38,090 nt of DNA from an uncultured Bacilli bacterium (GCA_934085875.1 CAKOHQ010000007.1:1-38090); one strand, 5' to 3'. Shown: positions 15,884-24,508, counted from the stretch's first letter. The notes: generated by a model not told the origin, from the letters alone. Numbers and translations are program-made.

Positions 15884-17293
15884 TTAAATTTGTTTGAATA
15901 AATTTTTCTTTTTAGCAAGTAAGTAAATTCCTCCAGCAACTATTCCTGTTGATATAAATCCGATTACATATGATATTACACCAGTTTTTTTATTGTCTTC
16001 GCTTCCACTCTTACCCCATTGAGCAAAAAGTGTGTAAGTTCCAGCACCTGGGTATTTAAATGTATCATTGGCTTTATAACTATCTCCACTACCATCAGAT
16101 TTTGTATTCCATCCTTTAAAAGTATAACCTGATCTACTAGGAGTCTTAGAATCAACAGTAATATCAGTATTTTCATCTCTTATTTGAGCTGATGGCATAT
16201 TAGTAACAGATGTATCATCAGTATTTTCATCATATTTTAATGTCCATTGTCCTTTTTCTGGACTACTTGAAGTTGGACATACTTCATATTCAACATTTAA
16301 TATAACTGGCCAATATTTAATATCATTGATATCAAGATCTGGTTTTGTATTACTTAATGTTCCAGGTATTGCATTTGCATCACCATAATCATTATACTTA
16401 CTGAAATTTTCATAACTTAGATGAATATATTTTTTATTGCTTGTATTATTATCACATTTTGCTCTTGCAAATGTTACTTTCCCATTACTATCTCTATCTG
16501 AAGTACCACACTCAGCACCATATACAATACCATCTAACTCACTTGTGCTTAACTCTCTTGTAATTCTTAAACCTAAATATTCATTATTTTCATAAGTAGT
16601 AATTAATTCATCATCAGTTCTATTGGCAACAGCTTCAAAATAAGATACTAAATCTTTGTATTTATCTGATCTAACACCACTTATTGACTTAGAAGAATTA
16701 AATCTACCTCCAACAATTTCTACATTGCTATCATCTACTTGATAATCTAATAATTTTTGAATAGAACTCTTATAAAATTCACTTGCACTTCCATCAAACC
16801 ATCCAGCTGATTTTTTTAGTTGTGTTGCTCTACAATCAGATGTAGTACATTCTCCCCATAAACCATGTAAAATACTTGTATAGTAAGTTTCGTCATAGTT
16901 TTTATCAGTATTGAATGATCCAACTTTTCCAATTGATGATTTTCTCTCATATGTGTAATCTCCACCTAAATGTGTCATTTCATCCCAATAATTTTTTAGA
17001 TATTGTTTACCATCATCTTCATCATTTAAATTATCCACACTAACATTTAAAATATTTATTTTTTTACCATTAGTTTCTGGAAATAAATATGCAAACATAG
17101 TTGCCGTAGTTCTTCCATCTTCATAAGAGCCTATACCTTTAGCTCCTTCGAATACATCTAAAAAATAATATTGTTGTAATGTATGATCAGTACAACCTTC
17201 AGTAGCTGCATTAACCACAGGTAATTCTACAAATGGTAAAAGCATTGCAACTATTAAACCAATAACCCCTAATTTTTTTAGTAAATTTTTCAT
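15884..17293 (-). CDS. Secreted InlB-repeat surface protein with C-terminal anchor
   Basis: 469 residues. The N-terminal signal peptide (LGVIGLIVAMLLPFVELPVVNA, cleavage likely after VNA) is followed by a cysteine-containing ectodomain I do not recognise (about 30-355). Then comes one InlB B-repeat/Listeria-Bacteroides repeat near residues 390-428, with GYTFKGWNTKSDGSG and TYTLFAQW. The end has a sorting-like layout: KKTG, hydrophobic segment, then basic KKKNLFKQ. The motif is NKKTG and not LPXTG, so sortase attachment is possible but unproven. GAGG precedes the ATG. A single-gene unit with its own promoter and terminator. Confidence 0.85.
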   Translation of the reverse strand: MKNLLKKLGVIGLIVAMLLPFVELPVVNAATEGCTDHTLQQYYFLDVFEGAKGIGSYEDGRTTATMFAYLFPETNGKKINILNVSVDNLNDEDDGKQYLKNYWDEMTHLGGDYTYERKSSIGKVGSFNTDKNYDETYYTSILHGLWGECTTSDCRATQLKKSAGWFDGSASEFYKSSIQKLLDYQVDDSNVEIVGGRFNSSKSISGVRSDKYKDLVSYFEAVANRTDDELITTYENNEYLGLRITRELSTSELDGIVYGAECGTSDRDSNGKVTFARAKCDNNTSNKKYIHLSYENFSKYNDYGDANAIPGTLSNTKPDLDINDIKYWPVILNVEYEVCPTSSSPEKGQWTLKYDENTDDTSVTNMPSAQIRDENTDITVDSKTPSRSGYTFKGWNTKSDGSGDSYKANDTFKYPGAGTYTLFAQWGKSGSEDNKKTGVISYVIGFISTGIVAGGIYLLAKKKNLFKQI

Positions 17294-17358
17294 AATTAAC
17301 CTCTTTCCTTAGTCAAGCATAATATCTACTATTTATATTTATACCCTACCTATAATAA

Positions 17359-17367
17359 ATTATAACA
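17359..17367 (-). promoter_or_regulatory. Extended -10 promoter of the InlB-repeat gene
   Basis: Minus strand TG-T-TATAAT, about 65 bases before the ATG, with a poor -35. Confidence 0.5.
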
Positions 17368-17387
17368 TAAAATTTTATTTTGAAAAG

Positions 17388-17417
17388 ACATTTTTTGACA
17401 AAATATATAAAAAATGT
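17388..17417 (-). terminator. Probable terminator of the cdsA-rseP operon
   Basis: Minus strand ACATTTTTT, 12-base loop, AAAAAATGT, then CTTTTC. A 9-bp stem but mostly A-T, so moderate strength. Confidence 0.5.
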
Positions 17418-17438
17418 AATTTTATGTAAAGAAAAAGA

Positions 17439-18494
17439 CTATTTATGCAATAATCTTAATATATCTTGATAAGTTATTAATACCATTAATATCATAAGTA
17501 ACGCAAAACCAATTGTATGTATCATATTCTCTACCTTAGGAGTTACAGGACTTCCTTTTATTTTTTCAATTAATACAAATAATATTCTACCACCATCAAA
17601 TGCTGGAAAAGGAATAACGTTTATAAATCCTACATTAACAGATAAATATGCTGTTAAGAATAATAAGTTTTGAATACCAAGTTTAGCACTTTCTCCAACA
17701 ACAGTATACATACCAACAGGGCCTGATAAACTCTTAACACTTAATGCTCCACTAAATAATTTTATTATAATTAATGCCATACTAGATATAACACTATAAA
17801 ATTTTACAAAAGCATACTTTATAGAATTAATAAATCCCTTATTTAATGTATTACCTACACCAAAACCAAATACTTTAACTTCTTTTCCTTCATCATTCTT
17901 TTCTATATCTGGTGTAACTTCATATTTATTGACAGAACCATCCTCTTTTTTTACAACAAATTCATAAGTATCATTGTCATTTTTTAAAGCTAAAGCAACT
18001 TGTATCTTATCCCAAGTATTAGTTTTAATACCATTAATACTTATAACTCTATCTCCTTCAGTAATACCACTTCTAGATATAGCAGAATTTTCAGTTACTA
18101 AACCAATATAACTTAATTGATTAGAACTTCCCCATATAATACCTTGTAAAAAGAAAAGTACTAATGCTAATATAAAATTCATAGTTACACCAGCAATTAA
18201 TATTAAAAACTTTTCATATGGTTTTTTATTACACATATATTGATTTTTCTTCAATTTTTTATCATGTTCTTCAATAACTTCACCAGCCATTGCACAAAAA
18301 CCACCAATAGGAAATAGTCTAATACTATAAATTGTAGGATCATTTTTTCTTTTCCATTTAAATATTCTAGGTCCCATACCTAATGCAAACTCGTCTACAT
18401 AAACTCCAGTTTTTTTAGCTACTATAAAATGTCCAAACTCATGAACAAATATTATAATTCCTAATATTATTATTAATATAATTAATGTTAACAT
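17439..18494 (-). CDS. rseP: RIP metalloprotease RseP (site-2 protease)
   Basis: M50 intramembrane zinc protease of 351 residues. The zinc motif HEFGH is at residues 18-22 inside the first membrane segment; GMGPRIFKWKR.....YSIRLFPIGGF is a family signature. A PDZ domain covers roughly residues 125-205 (GLVTENSAISRSGITEGDRVISING). The third metal ligand is in NVIPFPAFDGGR near residue 300. It cleaves membrane-bound anti-sigma factors or leftover signal peptides. AGGAGG lies before the ATG. It follows cdsA by 15 bases, the classic cdsA-rseP pairing. Confidence 0.95.
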   Translation of the reverse strand: MLTLIILIIILGIIIFVHEFGHFIVAKKTGVYVDEFALGMGPRIFKWKRKNDPTIYSIRLFPIGGFCAMAGEVIEEHDKKLKKNQYMCNKKPYEKFLILIAGVTMNFILALVLFFLQGIIWGSSNQLSYIGLVTENSAISRSGITEGDRVISINGIKTNTWDKIQVALALKNDNDTYEFVVKKEDGSVNKYEVTPDIEKNDEGKEVKVFGFGVGNTLNKGFINSIKYAFVKFYSVISSMALIIIKLFSGALSVKSLSGPVGMYTVVGESAKLGIQNLLFLTAYLSVNVGFINVIPFPAFDGGRILFVLIEKIKGSPVTPKVENMIHTIGFALLMILMVLITYQDILRLLHK

Positions 18495-18509
18495 TTATTT
18501 CCTCCTATT

Positions 18510-19304
18510 TTATATATAACTTATTATTATGACAAATGCTAATAAAACAAATATCATACTATCTAATCTATCTAATATACCACCATGTCCTGGTATCAAT
18601 TTGCTAAAATCTTTTTTATTATATTCTCTTTTTATAGCACTAAAGAATAAATCTCCACATTGTCCTATTATGCTTAAAAATATTATCAAACATACCACTT
18701 TAAAAATATTTACGTCACTATTTATAACATTAATATAATACATTGTCGAAACAAAAGTAGAAAGAACAGTACCTATTAAAGAACCTTCTATTGTTTTATT
18801 AGGACTAATATTTGTAAATTTATGTTTACCAATTAATTTACCACCAAACAAAGCAAAAGTATCTGTCAAAGTAGTTATTAGGATTAATAATATAAAATAT
18901 TTAATATTATAATTATATATTGATATAAATAAATTAAATCCAATACCTAAAAATAATATATCACTTAATAAATGAAATGCATCACTTACTTTATATTTAT
19001 CTTTATAAAATATTATAGGTATACATATAAATAGTATTATTAAACATAATAATTTATAAGGTACACCAAACAATAAACCATATTTTTCAAAATTACTATA
19101 AATTAATAATAATAAACATATTAATCCAACATATTTCATTAAATTAGGAAACTCAGATAGTTTATCCTTTCTTAAATCTATTATTTCTTTATAACCCATA
19201 ATTCCAATTAAACCAACTAATAAACTATAAGGTATTCCACCTTTTATTATAAATGGTAAAACTATTAAAATCATAATTATTGCACTTATTATTCTTTTCT
19301 TCAT
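18510..19304 (-). CDS. cdsA: Phosphatidate cytidylyltransferase
   Basis: Multi-pass membrane enzyme of 264 residues that makes CDP-diacylglycerol from phosphatidic acid and CTP for phospholipid synthesis. The C-terminal signature SAIKREYNKKDFSKLIPGHGG, followed by LDRLDS, matches the CdsA family motif. About seven hydrophobic segments are visible. The start MKKRII is chosen because AGGTAGGG lies just upstream; an in-frame start 19 codons earlier lacks a site. Followed by rseP, preceded by an unknown membrane-anchored protein gene. Confidence 0.94.
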   Translation of the reverse strand: MKKRIISAIIMILIVLPFIIKGGIPYSLLVGLIGIMGYKEIIDLRKDKLSEFPNLMKYVGLICLLLLIYSNFEKYGLLFGVPYKLLCLIILFICIPIIFYKDKYKVSDAFHLLSDILFLGIGFNLFISIYNYNIKYFILLILITTLTDTFALFGGKLIGKHKFTNISPNKTIEGSLIGTVLSTFVSTMYYINVINSDVNIFKVVCLIIFLSIIGQCGDLFFSAIKREYNKKDFSKLIPGHGGILDRLDSMIFVLLAFVIIISYI

Positions 19305-19360
19305 ATTATCCCTACCTTTTCTATTAGTAAGTATAACATAATTTAAATAAAAATAATACA

Positions 19361-20125
19361 TTATTCTAAAATAATTTCACTTAAATAAACTATTTTTAAA
19401 TCTTTATTAATAACATTTTTTAAAAATATTTTAAAATTATCAACACTTAAATTATCATCTATCAAAACTATACTCCCATTATTTAACATATTTATACTAC
19501 TAACAACAGTACTATTTTTTAAATTAATAGAAGGTTTTACTATATAATATTTTTTATCTCTACATACTTTTATATTTGAATAATCTAATAAACAAATCTT
19601 TTTATTTAAATCTTTTTTATTTAATATCGTATCTGTATTTAAAAAATCTTTCTTATCACTATTAATATTAATATTTTCTTTATCAAAACTATCCATATAT
19701 TTTATAAGTTTACTGTATTTAATTTTATTTTTATTTAGATAAGTTTTTATTTCTTTATTATCTTTAATCAAAAAAGTAATTTGTCTAATTTTCTTATTAC
19801 CTGATATTATAATCTTATCATAATTATCTTCTAAGCTAATATCAGGTTTAATATCATCATATATTAAATAATTAGTATTGAATGACCCAAAATCTTTCAT
19901 ATTAATAAAGCTTTCCATCTCATTAACTTTTTTACCTTTTATTCCAGGAATAATTGTATTATCATCTATAATAGCATCAACACTTAATACTTCATAATTA
20001 ACACTATTATTTCTAATATTTTGCATTAATGTATTAGAATTAATTGCAAGATCAGTAATAAAATCTGTTAAATAAAATGAAAAAACAACAATTGATATAA
20101 TTCCTATAAATTTATAATATTTCAT
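19361..20125 (-). CDS. Hypothetical membrane-anchored protein upstream of cdsA
   Basis: 254 residues: one N-terminal membrane segment (residues 7-25) and a lysine- and asparagine-rich outside or inside domain. The stretch VDAIIDDNTIIPGIKGKKVNEMESF and NYLIYDDIKPDISLEDNYDKIIISGN recalls the non-catalytic N-terminal part of some polysaccharide-deacetylase-type proteins, but I see no deacetylase motifs and do not assign that function. GGGTGAA precedes the ATG. It lies 56 bases before cdsA on the same strand and probably shares its transcript. Confidence 0.65.
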   Translation of the reverse strand: MKYYKFIGIISIVVFSFYLTDFITDLAINSNTLMQNIRNNSVNYEVLSVDAIIDDNTIIPGIKGKKVNEMESFINMKDFGSFNTNYLIYDDIKPDISLEDNYDKIIISGNKKIRQITFLIKDNKEIKTYLNKNKIKYSKLIKYMDSFDKENININSDKKDFLNTDTILNKKDLNKKICLLDYSNIKVCRDKKYYIVKPSINLKNSTVVSSINMLNNGSIVLIDDNLSVDNFKIFLKNVINKDLKIVYLSEIILE

Positions 20126-20157
20126 AATTCACCCTATTAAAATATATAAATTTGTTA

Positions 20158-20186
20158 TTGATTTAATACCATAATATTATTATAAT
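20158..20186 (+). promoter_or_regulatory. Promoter of the plus-strand hypothetical gene
   Basis: TTGATT, 17 bases, TATAAT, 20 bases before the ATG, with AAGGGGG between. Confidence 0.75.
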
Positions 20187-20206
20187 AAACGTTAAGGGGG
20201 AATATT

Positions 20207-21151
20207 ATGGAAAATGAAATTCTATTATTAATAATAAAATTAATAAAAAATGATATTATTAACGAAGCATATAAAAATCATAAAAAGAAAATATCTTTTC
20301 CATCAAAATACAGTAACAGCCTAAATAGTAAAATAATAATAGATTTTACTAATAATTATTTTGATAGATATAAAGAAGCATTATTCTTAAATGCAATTAT
20401 ATACGCAATAAGAAATTATAATAAAAGGTATTTATTTTTATTAGAGAATAATAAAATAAATTATTTATTAGAAAACAATGATGAATTTAGAATCAAAACA
20501 ACTGAATTTGCATTAAAAAATATCATAAATAATATAGATTATAATAATTTAAGTTTTAATTCTAAAAATAATGAAAGAATAATATCTAAACATAAAGATT
20601 ATATTAATAACTTTACTATTTATCTTACAAAACCAAAATTTATAAATGAAGTTTATAGAAATCTTATATTTAAATTTTTAGATAAAAGAAAAGAAAGGAT
20701 AAAAACTTTAGATGTATTTCTAACAACAAATATATATGATGTTGATTTTATAAAAAGCAACAATTATATTAAATTAAAAGATATTAATAGTTTTAAAAGA
20801 TATATAATAAGATTAATATTATCAGATAATTATTTAATAACACAAAGTTATTTAGAAGAAGATAAAATAGATTCATATATTAAAGAAATAGATGAGACAT
20901 ACGATTTTAGTGACATTGAAGAAGATGATAAAAAGATACTAGATTTTATAAATGAATGTATTGATAATAAAAAATTTTTATTACCTAGTAATTACAATAT
21001 TAGATATAATATGTTAGAGAATTTTATAGATTACAATATTGAAAATCAATCAAAAGAATATGAGATTAGTCAAATAGAAGAAAATGAAGAAAATGTAAAA
21101 AGATTAAAATTAATAAATCCACTTTATAAATTAGATTTATTGCAAAATTAA
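20207..21151 (+). CDS. Hypothetical protein, Asn/Ile/Lys-rich
   Basis: 314 residues on the plus strand between minus-strand operons. Extremely rich in N, I, K, D and Y, with no signal peptide or clear membrane segment; probably a helical cytoplasmic protein. The last third is acidic (DETYDFSDIEEDDKK, QIEENEENVKR). A good promoter and an AAGGGGG ribosome binding site show that it is a real gene. Its stop overlaps the ssb stop on the other strand by 4 bases. No family recognised. Confidence 0.75.
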   Translation: MENEILLLIIKLIKNDIINEAYKNHKKKISFPSKYSNSLNSKIIIDFTNNYFDRYKEALFLNAIIYAIRNYNKRYLFLLENNKINYLLENNDEFRIKTTEFALKNIINNIDYNNLSFNSKNNERIISKHKDYINNFTIYLTKPKFINEVYRNLIFKFLDKRKERIKTLDVFLTTNIYDVDFIKSNNYIKLKDINSFKRYIIRLILSDNYLITQSYLEEDKIDSYIKEIDETYDFSDIEEDDKKILDFINECIDNKKFLLPSNYNIRYNMLENFIDYNIENQSKEYEISQIEENEENVKRLKLINPLYKLDLLQN

Positions 21152-21480
21152 TTTTCTTCTTTTTTTGTACTTAAAAAACTTACTTTATCAGCTATTATTT
21201 CTGTAATGTATTTTAATTCGCCATTATCTTCTTCATAACTTCTATTTTGTATTCGACCTTTAATCCCTATTAAATCACCTTTATGACAATATTCACCTAC
21301 TTGATTAGCAATACCATTCCATAAATTACATCTTATAAAATCAGATTCGTAAATACCATCAGAATTCTTAAAATCTCTTTGTACTGCAACTGTTATAAAA
21401 GCATAAGTTTTATCATTCTCGGTTTTCTTTAATTCAGGATCATTTGTAAGTCTTCCAATTAAAAATACAACATTTTTCAT
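21148..21480 (-). CDS. ssb: Short single-stranded DNA-binding protein
   Basis: 110 residues with one OB fold: MKNVVFLIGRLTNDPELK, YAFITVAVQRDF, DFIRCNLWNGIANQVGEYCHKGDLIGIKGRIQ. It binds single-stranded DNA as a tetramer. The usual C-terminal acidic tail (DDDIPF-like), which recruits partner proteins, is missing; the protein stops at STKKEEN, shortly after the fold, as in SsbB-type second copies. The start is fixed by AAGGGAGGTGA before MKNVV; the upstream in-frame residues are not protein-like. It has its own promoter. Confidence 0.92.
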   Translation of the reverse strand: MKNVVFLIGRLTNDPELKKTENDKTYAFITVAVQRDFKNSDGIYESDFIRCNLWNGIANQVGEYCHKGDLIGIKGRIQNRSYEEDNGELKYITEIIADKVSFLSTKKEEN

Positions 21481-21502
21481 ACCATCACCTCCCTTCAAAA
21501 AT

Positions 21503-21531
21503 AAGATAACAAAAACACTTAAGTAATGCAA
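21503..21531 (-). promoter_or_regulatory. Promoter of ssb
   Basis: Minus strand TTGCAT, 17 bases, TATCTT with a TG extension, about 22 bases before the ATG. A short dyad TTTTCC-CTA-GGAAAA lies further upstream at 21578-21592, role unknown. Confidence 0.55.
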
Positions 21532-21657
21532 AAACATAAATCTAAAAAATTGCATAAAAAAACACACAAATTCTCATTTTTCCCTAGGAAAATTTTAAAT
21601 TCTGTGCATTTTTTTTATCTAATTTTAAAAATCATATAATTTAAATTTTTTTATAAT

Positions 21658-23562
21658 TTATGCTATTTTATAATCATCTTCAAGAGAAAATTCTACATTT
21701 TCATTTATCCATTCTTTTCTAGGTTCAACTAAATCACCCATTAACGTATTAACTCTTTTTTCTGCAAGAACAGCATCATTTATAGAAACTTTAATTAAAT
21801 TTCTAGTTTCAGGACACATAGTAGTTTCCCAGAAAGGACCTGGATTCATTTCACCTAATCCTTTATATCTTTGAACTTTATAATTGGATTTTCCATTAGT
21901 AAATAGTTTTAATTCTTCATTAGTCCAAAAATACTTAGTTTCTTTATTATAATCAACTCTAAATAAAGGTGGCATTGCTATATATAAATGTCCATTCTCT
22001 ATTAATGGTTTCATAAATCTATAAAAGAATGTTAATAGTAGACATTGAATGTGAGCTCCATCATCATCGGCATCGGTTGTAATAATAACTTTATCATAAT
22101 TAATATCTTTAACATCAAAATCATTACCAACACCAGCACCAACACAATGTATAATTGTATTTATTTCTTCATTCTTAAAAATATCCGTTACATTAGCTTT
22201 TTCAGTATTAATTATTTTACCTCTTAATGGCAATATCGCTTGAAATTTTCTATCTCTACTTTTTTTTGCTGTACCACCGGCACTATTACCTTCAACAATA
22301 AATAATTCATTTATTTTTGGATTTCTTGATTGAGGCGGAGTAAGCTTAGCACTTAAACTCTTTGCTTCTCCCTTTTTACTTTTCCCGTTTCTAGCTTCTT
22401 CTCTCGCTTTTCTAGCTGCTAACCTTGCTGTTTTACTTTTTAATGCTTTATCCAAAATAGAAACAGCTGTATCCCTATTTTCCTCTAAGAAAAATCTTAA
22501 ATTATCATAAACAACTGACTCAACAACAGTTCTTGCTTCAGGAGTACCAAGTTTACCCTTAGTTTGTCCTTCGAATTGTAAATATTTCTCTGGTATTTTT
22601 AAATTAATGACTGCCGTTAATCCTTCACGAACATCTGTGCCATCTAAATTACTGTCTTTAGCTTTCAATATACCATTACTTCTTGCATAATCATTGAATA
22701 CTTTTGTAATTCCAGTCTTAAATCCAACTTCGTGTGTACCACCATCACTTGTTTTAACATTATTAACAAATGACAATATATCTTCGCTATAACTATCTGT
22801 ATACTGTAACGCAATATCAACTTCTATATCATTTTTAACTCCATGAATAGGTACTACTTTATGTAGTGCAGTCCTATTTTCATTAATATATTCAACAAAA
22901 GATATAAGGCCATTTTCATAATGATATGTTACATGTTTATCATCTGCTATATCATGAATTTCAACAGTTAATTGTTTTAATAAAAAAGCACTCTCTTGCA
23001 TTCTTTCACATAATGTAGTAAATGAAAATTCTTTTTGTTTAAATATTTCTTTATCAGGCATAAAAGTTACTTCAGTACCAGTTTCTTTAGTAGTACCAAT
23101 TTGTTTTAATTGAGTATCTAAGTGTCCACCATTTTTAAATTTAATTTCACTTATCTTACCATCTCTATAAATTACTACTCTCATCCATTCACTTAATGCA
23201 TTAACTACACTAGCACCAACACCATGAAGTCCACCAGATACTTTATAACCACTCTCAGTAAATTTACCTCCTGCGTGTAATATAGTATATATAACTTCTG
23301 GCGTACTTTTACCACTTTCATGTTTACCTATTGGAACACCACGTCCATTATCTCTAACTGTTAAACTACCATCTGTATTAATCGTAATGACTATTTTAGA
23401 TCCATAACCATTAATGATTTCGTCAATACCATTATCAATAATTTCCCATGCTAAATGGTGAAGTCCTCTCTTATCAGTAGAACCAATATACATACCAGGC
23501 CTTTTTCTAACAGCCTCTAATCCTTCTAATATTTTAATAGAACTTTCATCATATTTTGTCAT
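21658..23562 (-). CDS. parE: DNA topoisomerase IV subunit B (ParE), EGNSAGG variant
   Basis: 634-residue type IIA topoisomerase ATPase subunit, which decatenates daughter chromosomes with ParC. The GHKL domain has EIIDNGIDE, DNGRGVP and GGLHGVGASVVNALS. The Toprim domain has EGNSAGG (residues 424-430), PLRGK and DADDDGAHI, and the end has QRYKGLGEMNP. Wording such as STPEVIYTILHAGGKF and KLTPPQSRNP is nearer to ParE than GyrB. Residue 426 is Asn (codon AAT) where the family has Asp. No parC gene follows, since ssb comes next with its own promoter, so parC must lie elsewhere. GyrB remains a lesser alternative. Confidence 0.9.
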   Translation of the reverse strand: MTKYDESSIKILEGLEAVRKRPGMYIGSTDKRGLHHLAWEIIDNGIDEIINGYGSKIVITINTDGSLTVRDNGRGVPIGKHESGKSTPEVIYTILHAGGKFTESGYKVSGGLHGVGASVVNALSEWMRVVIYRDGKISEIKFKNGGHLDTQLKQIGTTKETGTEVTFMPDKEIFKQKEFSFTTLCERMQESAFLLKQLTVEIHDIADDKHVTYHYENGLISFVEYINENRTALHKVVPIHGVKNDIEVDIALQYTDSYSEDILSFVNNVKTSDGGTHEVGFKTGITKVFNDYARSNGILKAKDSNLDGTDVREGLTAVINLKIPEKYLQFEGQTKGKLGTPEARTVVESVVYDNLRFFLEENRDTAVSILDKALKSKTARLAARKAREEARNGKSKKGEAKSLSAKLTPPQSRNPKINELFIVEGNSAGGTAKKSRDRKFQAILPLRGKIINTEKANVTDIFKNEEINTIIHCVGAGVGNDFDVKDINYDKVIITTDADDDGAHIQCLLLTFFYRFMKPLIENGHLYIAMPPLFRVDYNKETKYFWTNEELKLFTNGKSNYKVQRYKGLGEMNPGPFWETTMCPETRNLIKVSINDAVLAEKRVNTLMGDLVEPRKEWINENVEFSLEDDYKIA

Positions 23563-23583
23563 TATACCACCCTATCTAATTTT

Positions 23584-23607
23584 AAAAAAGATAAATAACA
23601 TTATCTT
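23584..23607 (-). terminator. Terminator-like hairpin in the parE leader
   Basis: Minus strand AAGATAA-6-TTATCTT followed by TTTT, ending about 22 bases before the parE ATG and downstream of its likely promoter. It is weak (mostly A-T) but placed where an attenuator would be. Confidence 0.4.
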
Positions 23608-23621
23608 ATTAATCTAAAAAA

Positions 23622-23650
23622 ATACTATCTCTATAACACTAATTATACAA
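23622..23650 (-). promoter_or_regulatory. Probable promoter of parE
   Basis: Minus strand TTGTAT, 17 bases, TAGTAT, about 60 bases before the ATG. Confidence 0.45.
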
Positions 23651-23653
23651 TAA

Positions 23654-23685
23654 AACTCAAATTTTATAAACTACAAATTTGAGTT
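23654..23685 (-). terminator. Terminator of the two-gene unit upstream of parE
   Basis: Minus strand AACTCAAATTT, 10-base loop, AAATTTGAGTT, then TTATTG. An 11-bp perfect stem just after the stop of the 86-residue gene. Confidence 0.75.
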
Positions 23686-23695
23686 ATAACTAAAT

Positions 23696-23956
23696 TCAAA
23701 CATCTTCTCCCATAAAACTATTTAAAAATTTATTAACAAACACACTTTTCAAAAAATCTATATCATCTTCATTTGTTACAGGAATAACTTTATTATTATT
23801 AATTTGTTTAAAAAATACACTATTTTCAGTAGGAATTTCTGTATCATTATCAACTTCTAAAGTTAAATAATAAATATTTCCATTTTCTACACTACCATCT
23901 GTTATTAGATATTTTTTATTATTAGATAATTCTAATATTGAGCCACTTTCTATCAT
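23696..23956 (-). CDS. Small hypothetical protein, 86 aa
   Basis: 86 residues, acidic, no signal peptide. MIESGSILELSNNKKYLITDG, then YYLTLEVDND, suggests a small beta-barrel-like fold, but I cannot name a family. The ATG follows the TAG of the preceding gene with no gap (TAGATG), so it is translationally coupled. It ends in TGA, one of only two TGA stops I noticed, with an in-frame TAG two codons later. Followed by a strong terminator. Confidence 0.65.
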   Translation of the reverse strand: MIESGSILELSNNKKYLITDGSVENGNIYYLTLEVDNDTEIPTENSVFFKQINNNKVIPVTNEDDIDFLKSVFVNKFLNSFMGEDV

Positions 23957-24424
23957 CTAACATCTGCCCATTCCCTTCTTAATTAATTCATCCCCTACAT
24001 CATCAACCACATAAACTATATTATCAAATTTTCTATCAAATTGTTTAACAACCTTTGTATTTAAAAGCATAGAAACTAATCTATCTCTTTTATAATTAGA
24101 ATCTATTTCACCATTACTATTATGAGAATTCATTAAAATATTTTTAATCATAAAATAATATTTATTAACCAACTCATCTTTACCTAAAGAATCAATATCA
24201 CTTACATTAACAAAATCCTTTATAACATTTTTACAATATTTTTTACTATTAACATGTGCTCTTTTAATTCTTGATATAGTTAACCCTTGATCAGAATCAA
24301 CTTCACTACTCTTTATACTTCTTATTAAATTATCATAATATTTTTTTTCATCTTCATTTGATAAACTATCTCTAATAGCACTTAATATAAGTTCTCTTTT
24401 TTCTAATAATTCTTTATCATTCAT
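23957..24424 (-). CDS. Hypothetical protein, 155 aa
   Basis: About 155 residues, charged and helical, starting MNDKELLEKRELILSAIRDS and ending KKGMGRC. No membrane segment or known motif recognised. The ATG is chosen over a GTG three codons earlier because AGGTG lies at proper distance from the ATG and overlaps the GTG. It has a promoter of its own and is coupled to the 86-residue gene downstream. Confidence 0.65.
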   Translation of the reverse strand: MNDKELLEKRELILSAIRDSLSNEDEKKYYDNLIRSIKSSEVDSDQGLTISRIKRAHVNSKKYCKNVIKDFVNVSDIDSLGKDELVNKYYFMIKNILMNSHNSNGEIDSNYKRDRLVSMLLNTKVVKQFDRKFDNIVYVVDDVGDELIKKGMGRC

Positions 24425-24444
24425 GTTAAACACCTACCATAATA

Positions 24445-24473
24445 AGTATAAATTATATAAAATTAAAAGTAAA
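24445..24473 (-). promoter_or_regulatory. Promoter of the two small hypothetical genes
   Basis: Minus strand TTTACT, 17 bases, TATACT, about 20 bases before the start. Confidence 0.6.
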
Positions 24474-24508
24474 GAAAAAACGAATAAATGATTTCTAGTT
24501 TATTCGTT
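24474..24508 (-). terminator. Terminator of the zinc-ribbon membrane protein gene
   Basis: Minus strand AACGAATAAA, 10-base loop, TTTATTCGTT, then TTTTC. A 10-bp stem that includes the stop codon of the gene. Confidence 0.85.

Noticed and set aside
21578..21592. Dyad TTTTCC-CTA-GGAAAA upstream of ssb as a terminator of parE
   Set aside because: On the minus strand no T run follows the stem. It might be an operator, but nothing in the sequence supports a specific regulator.
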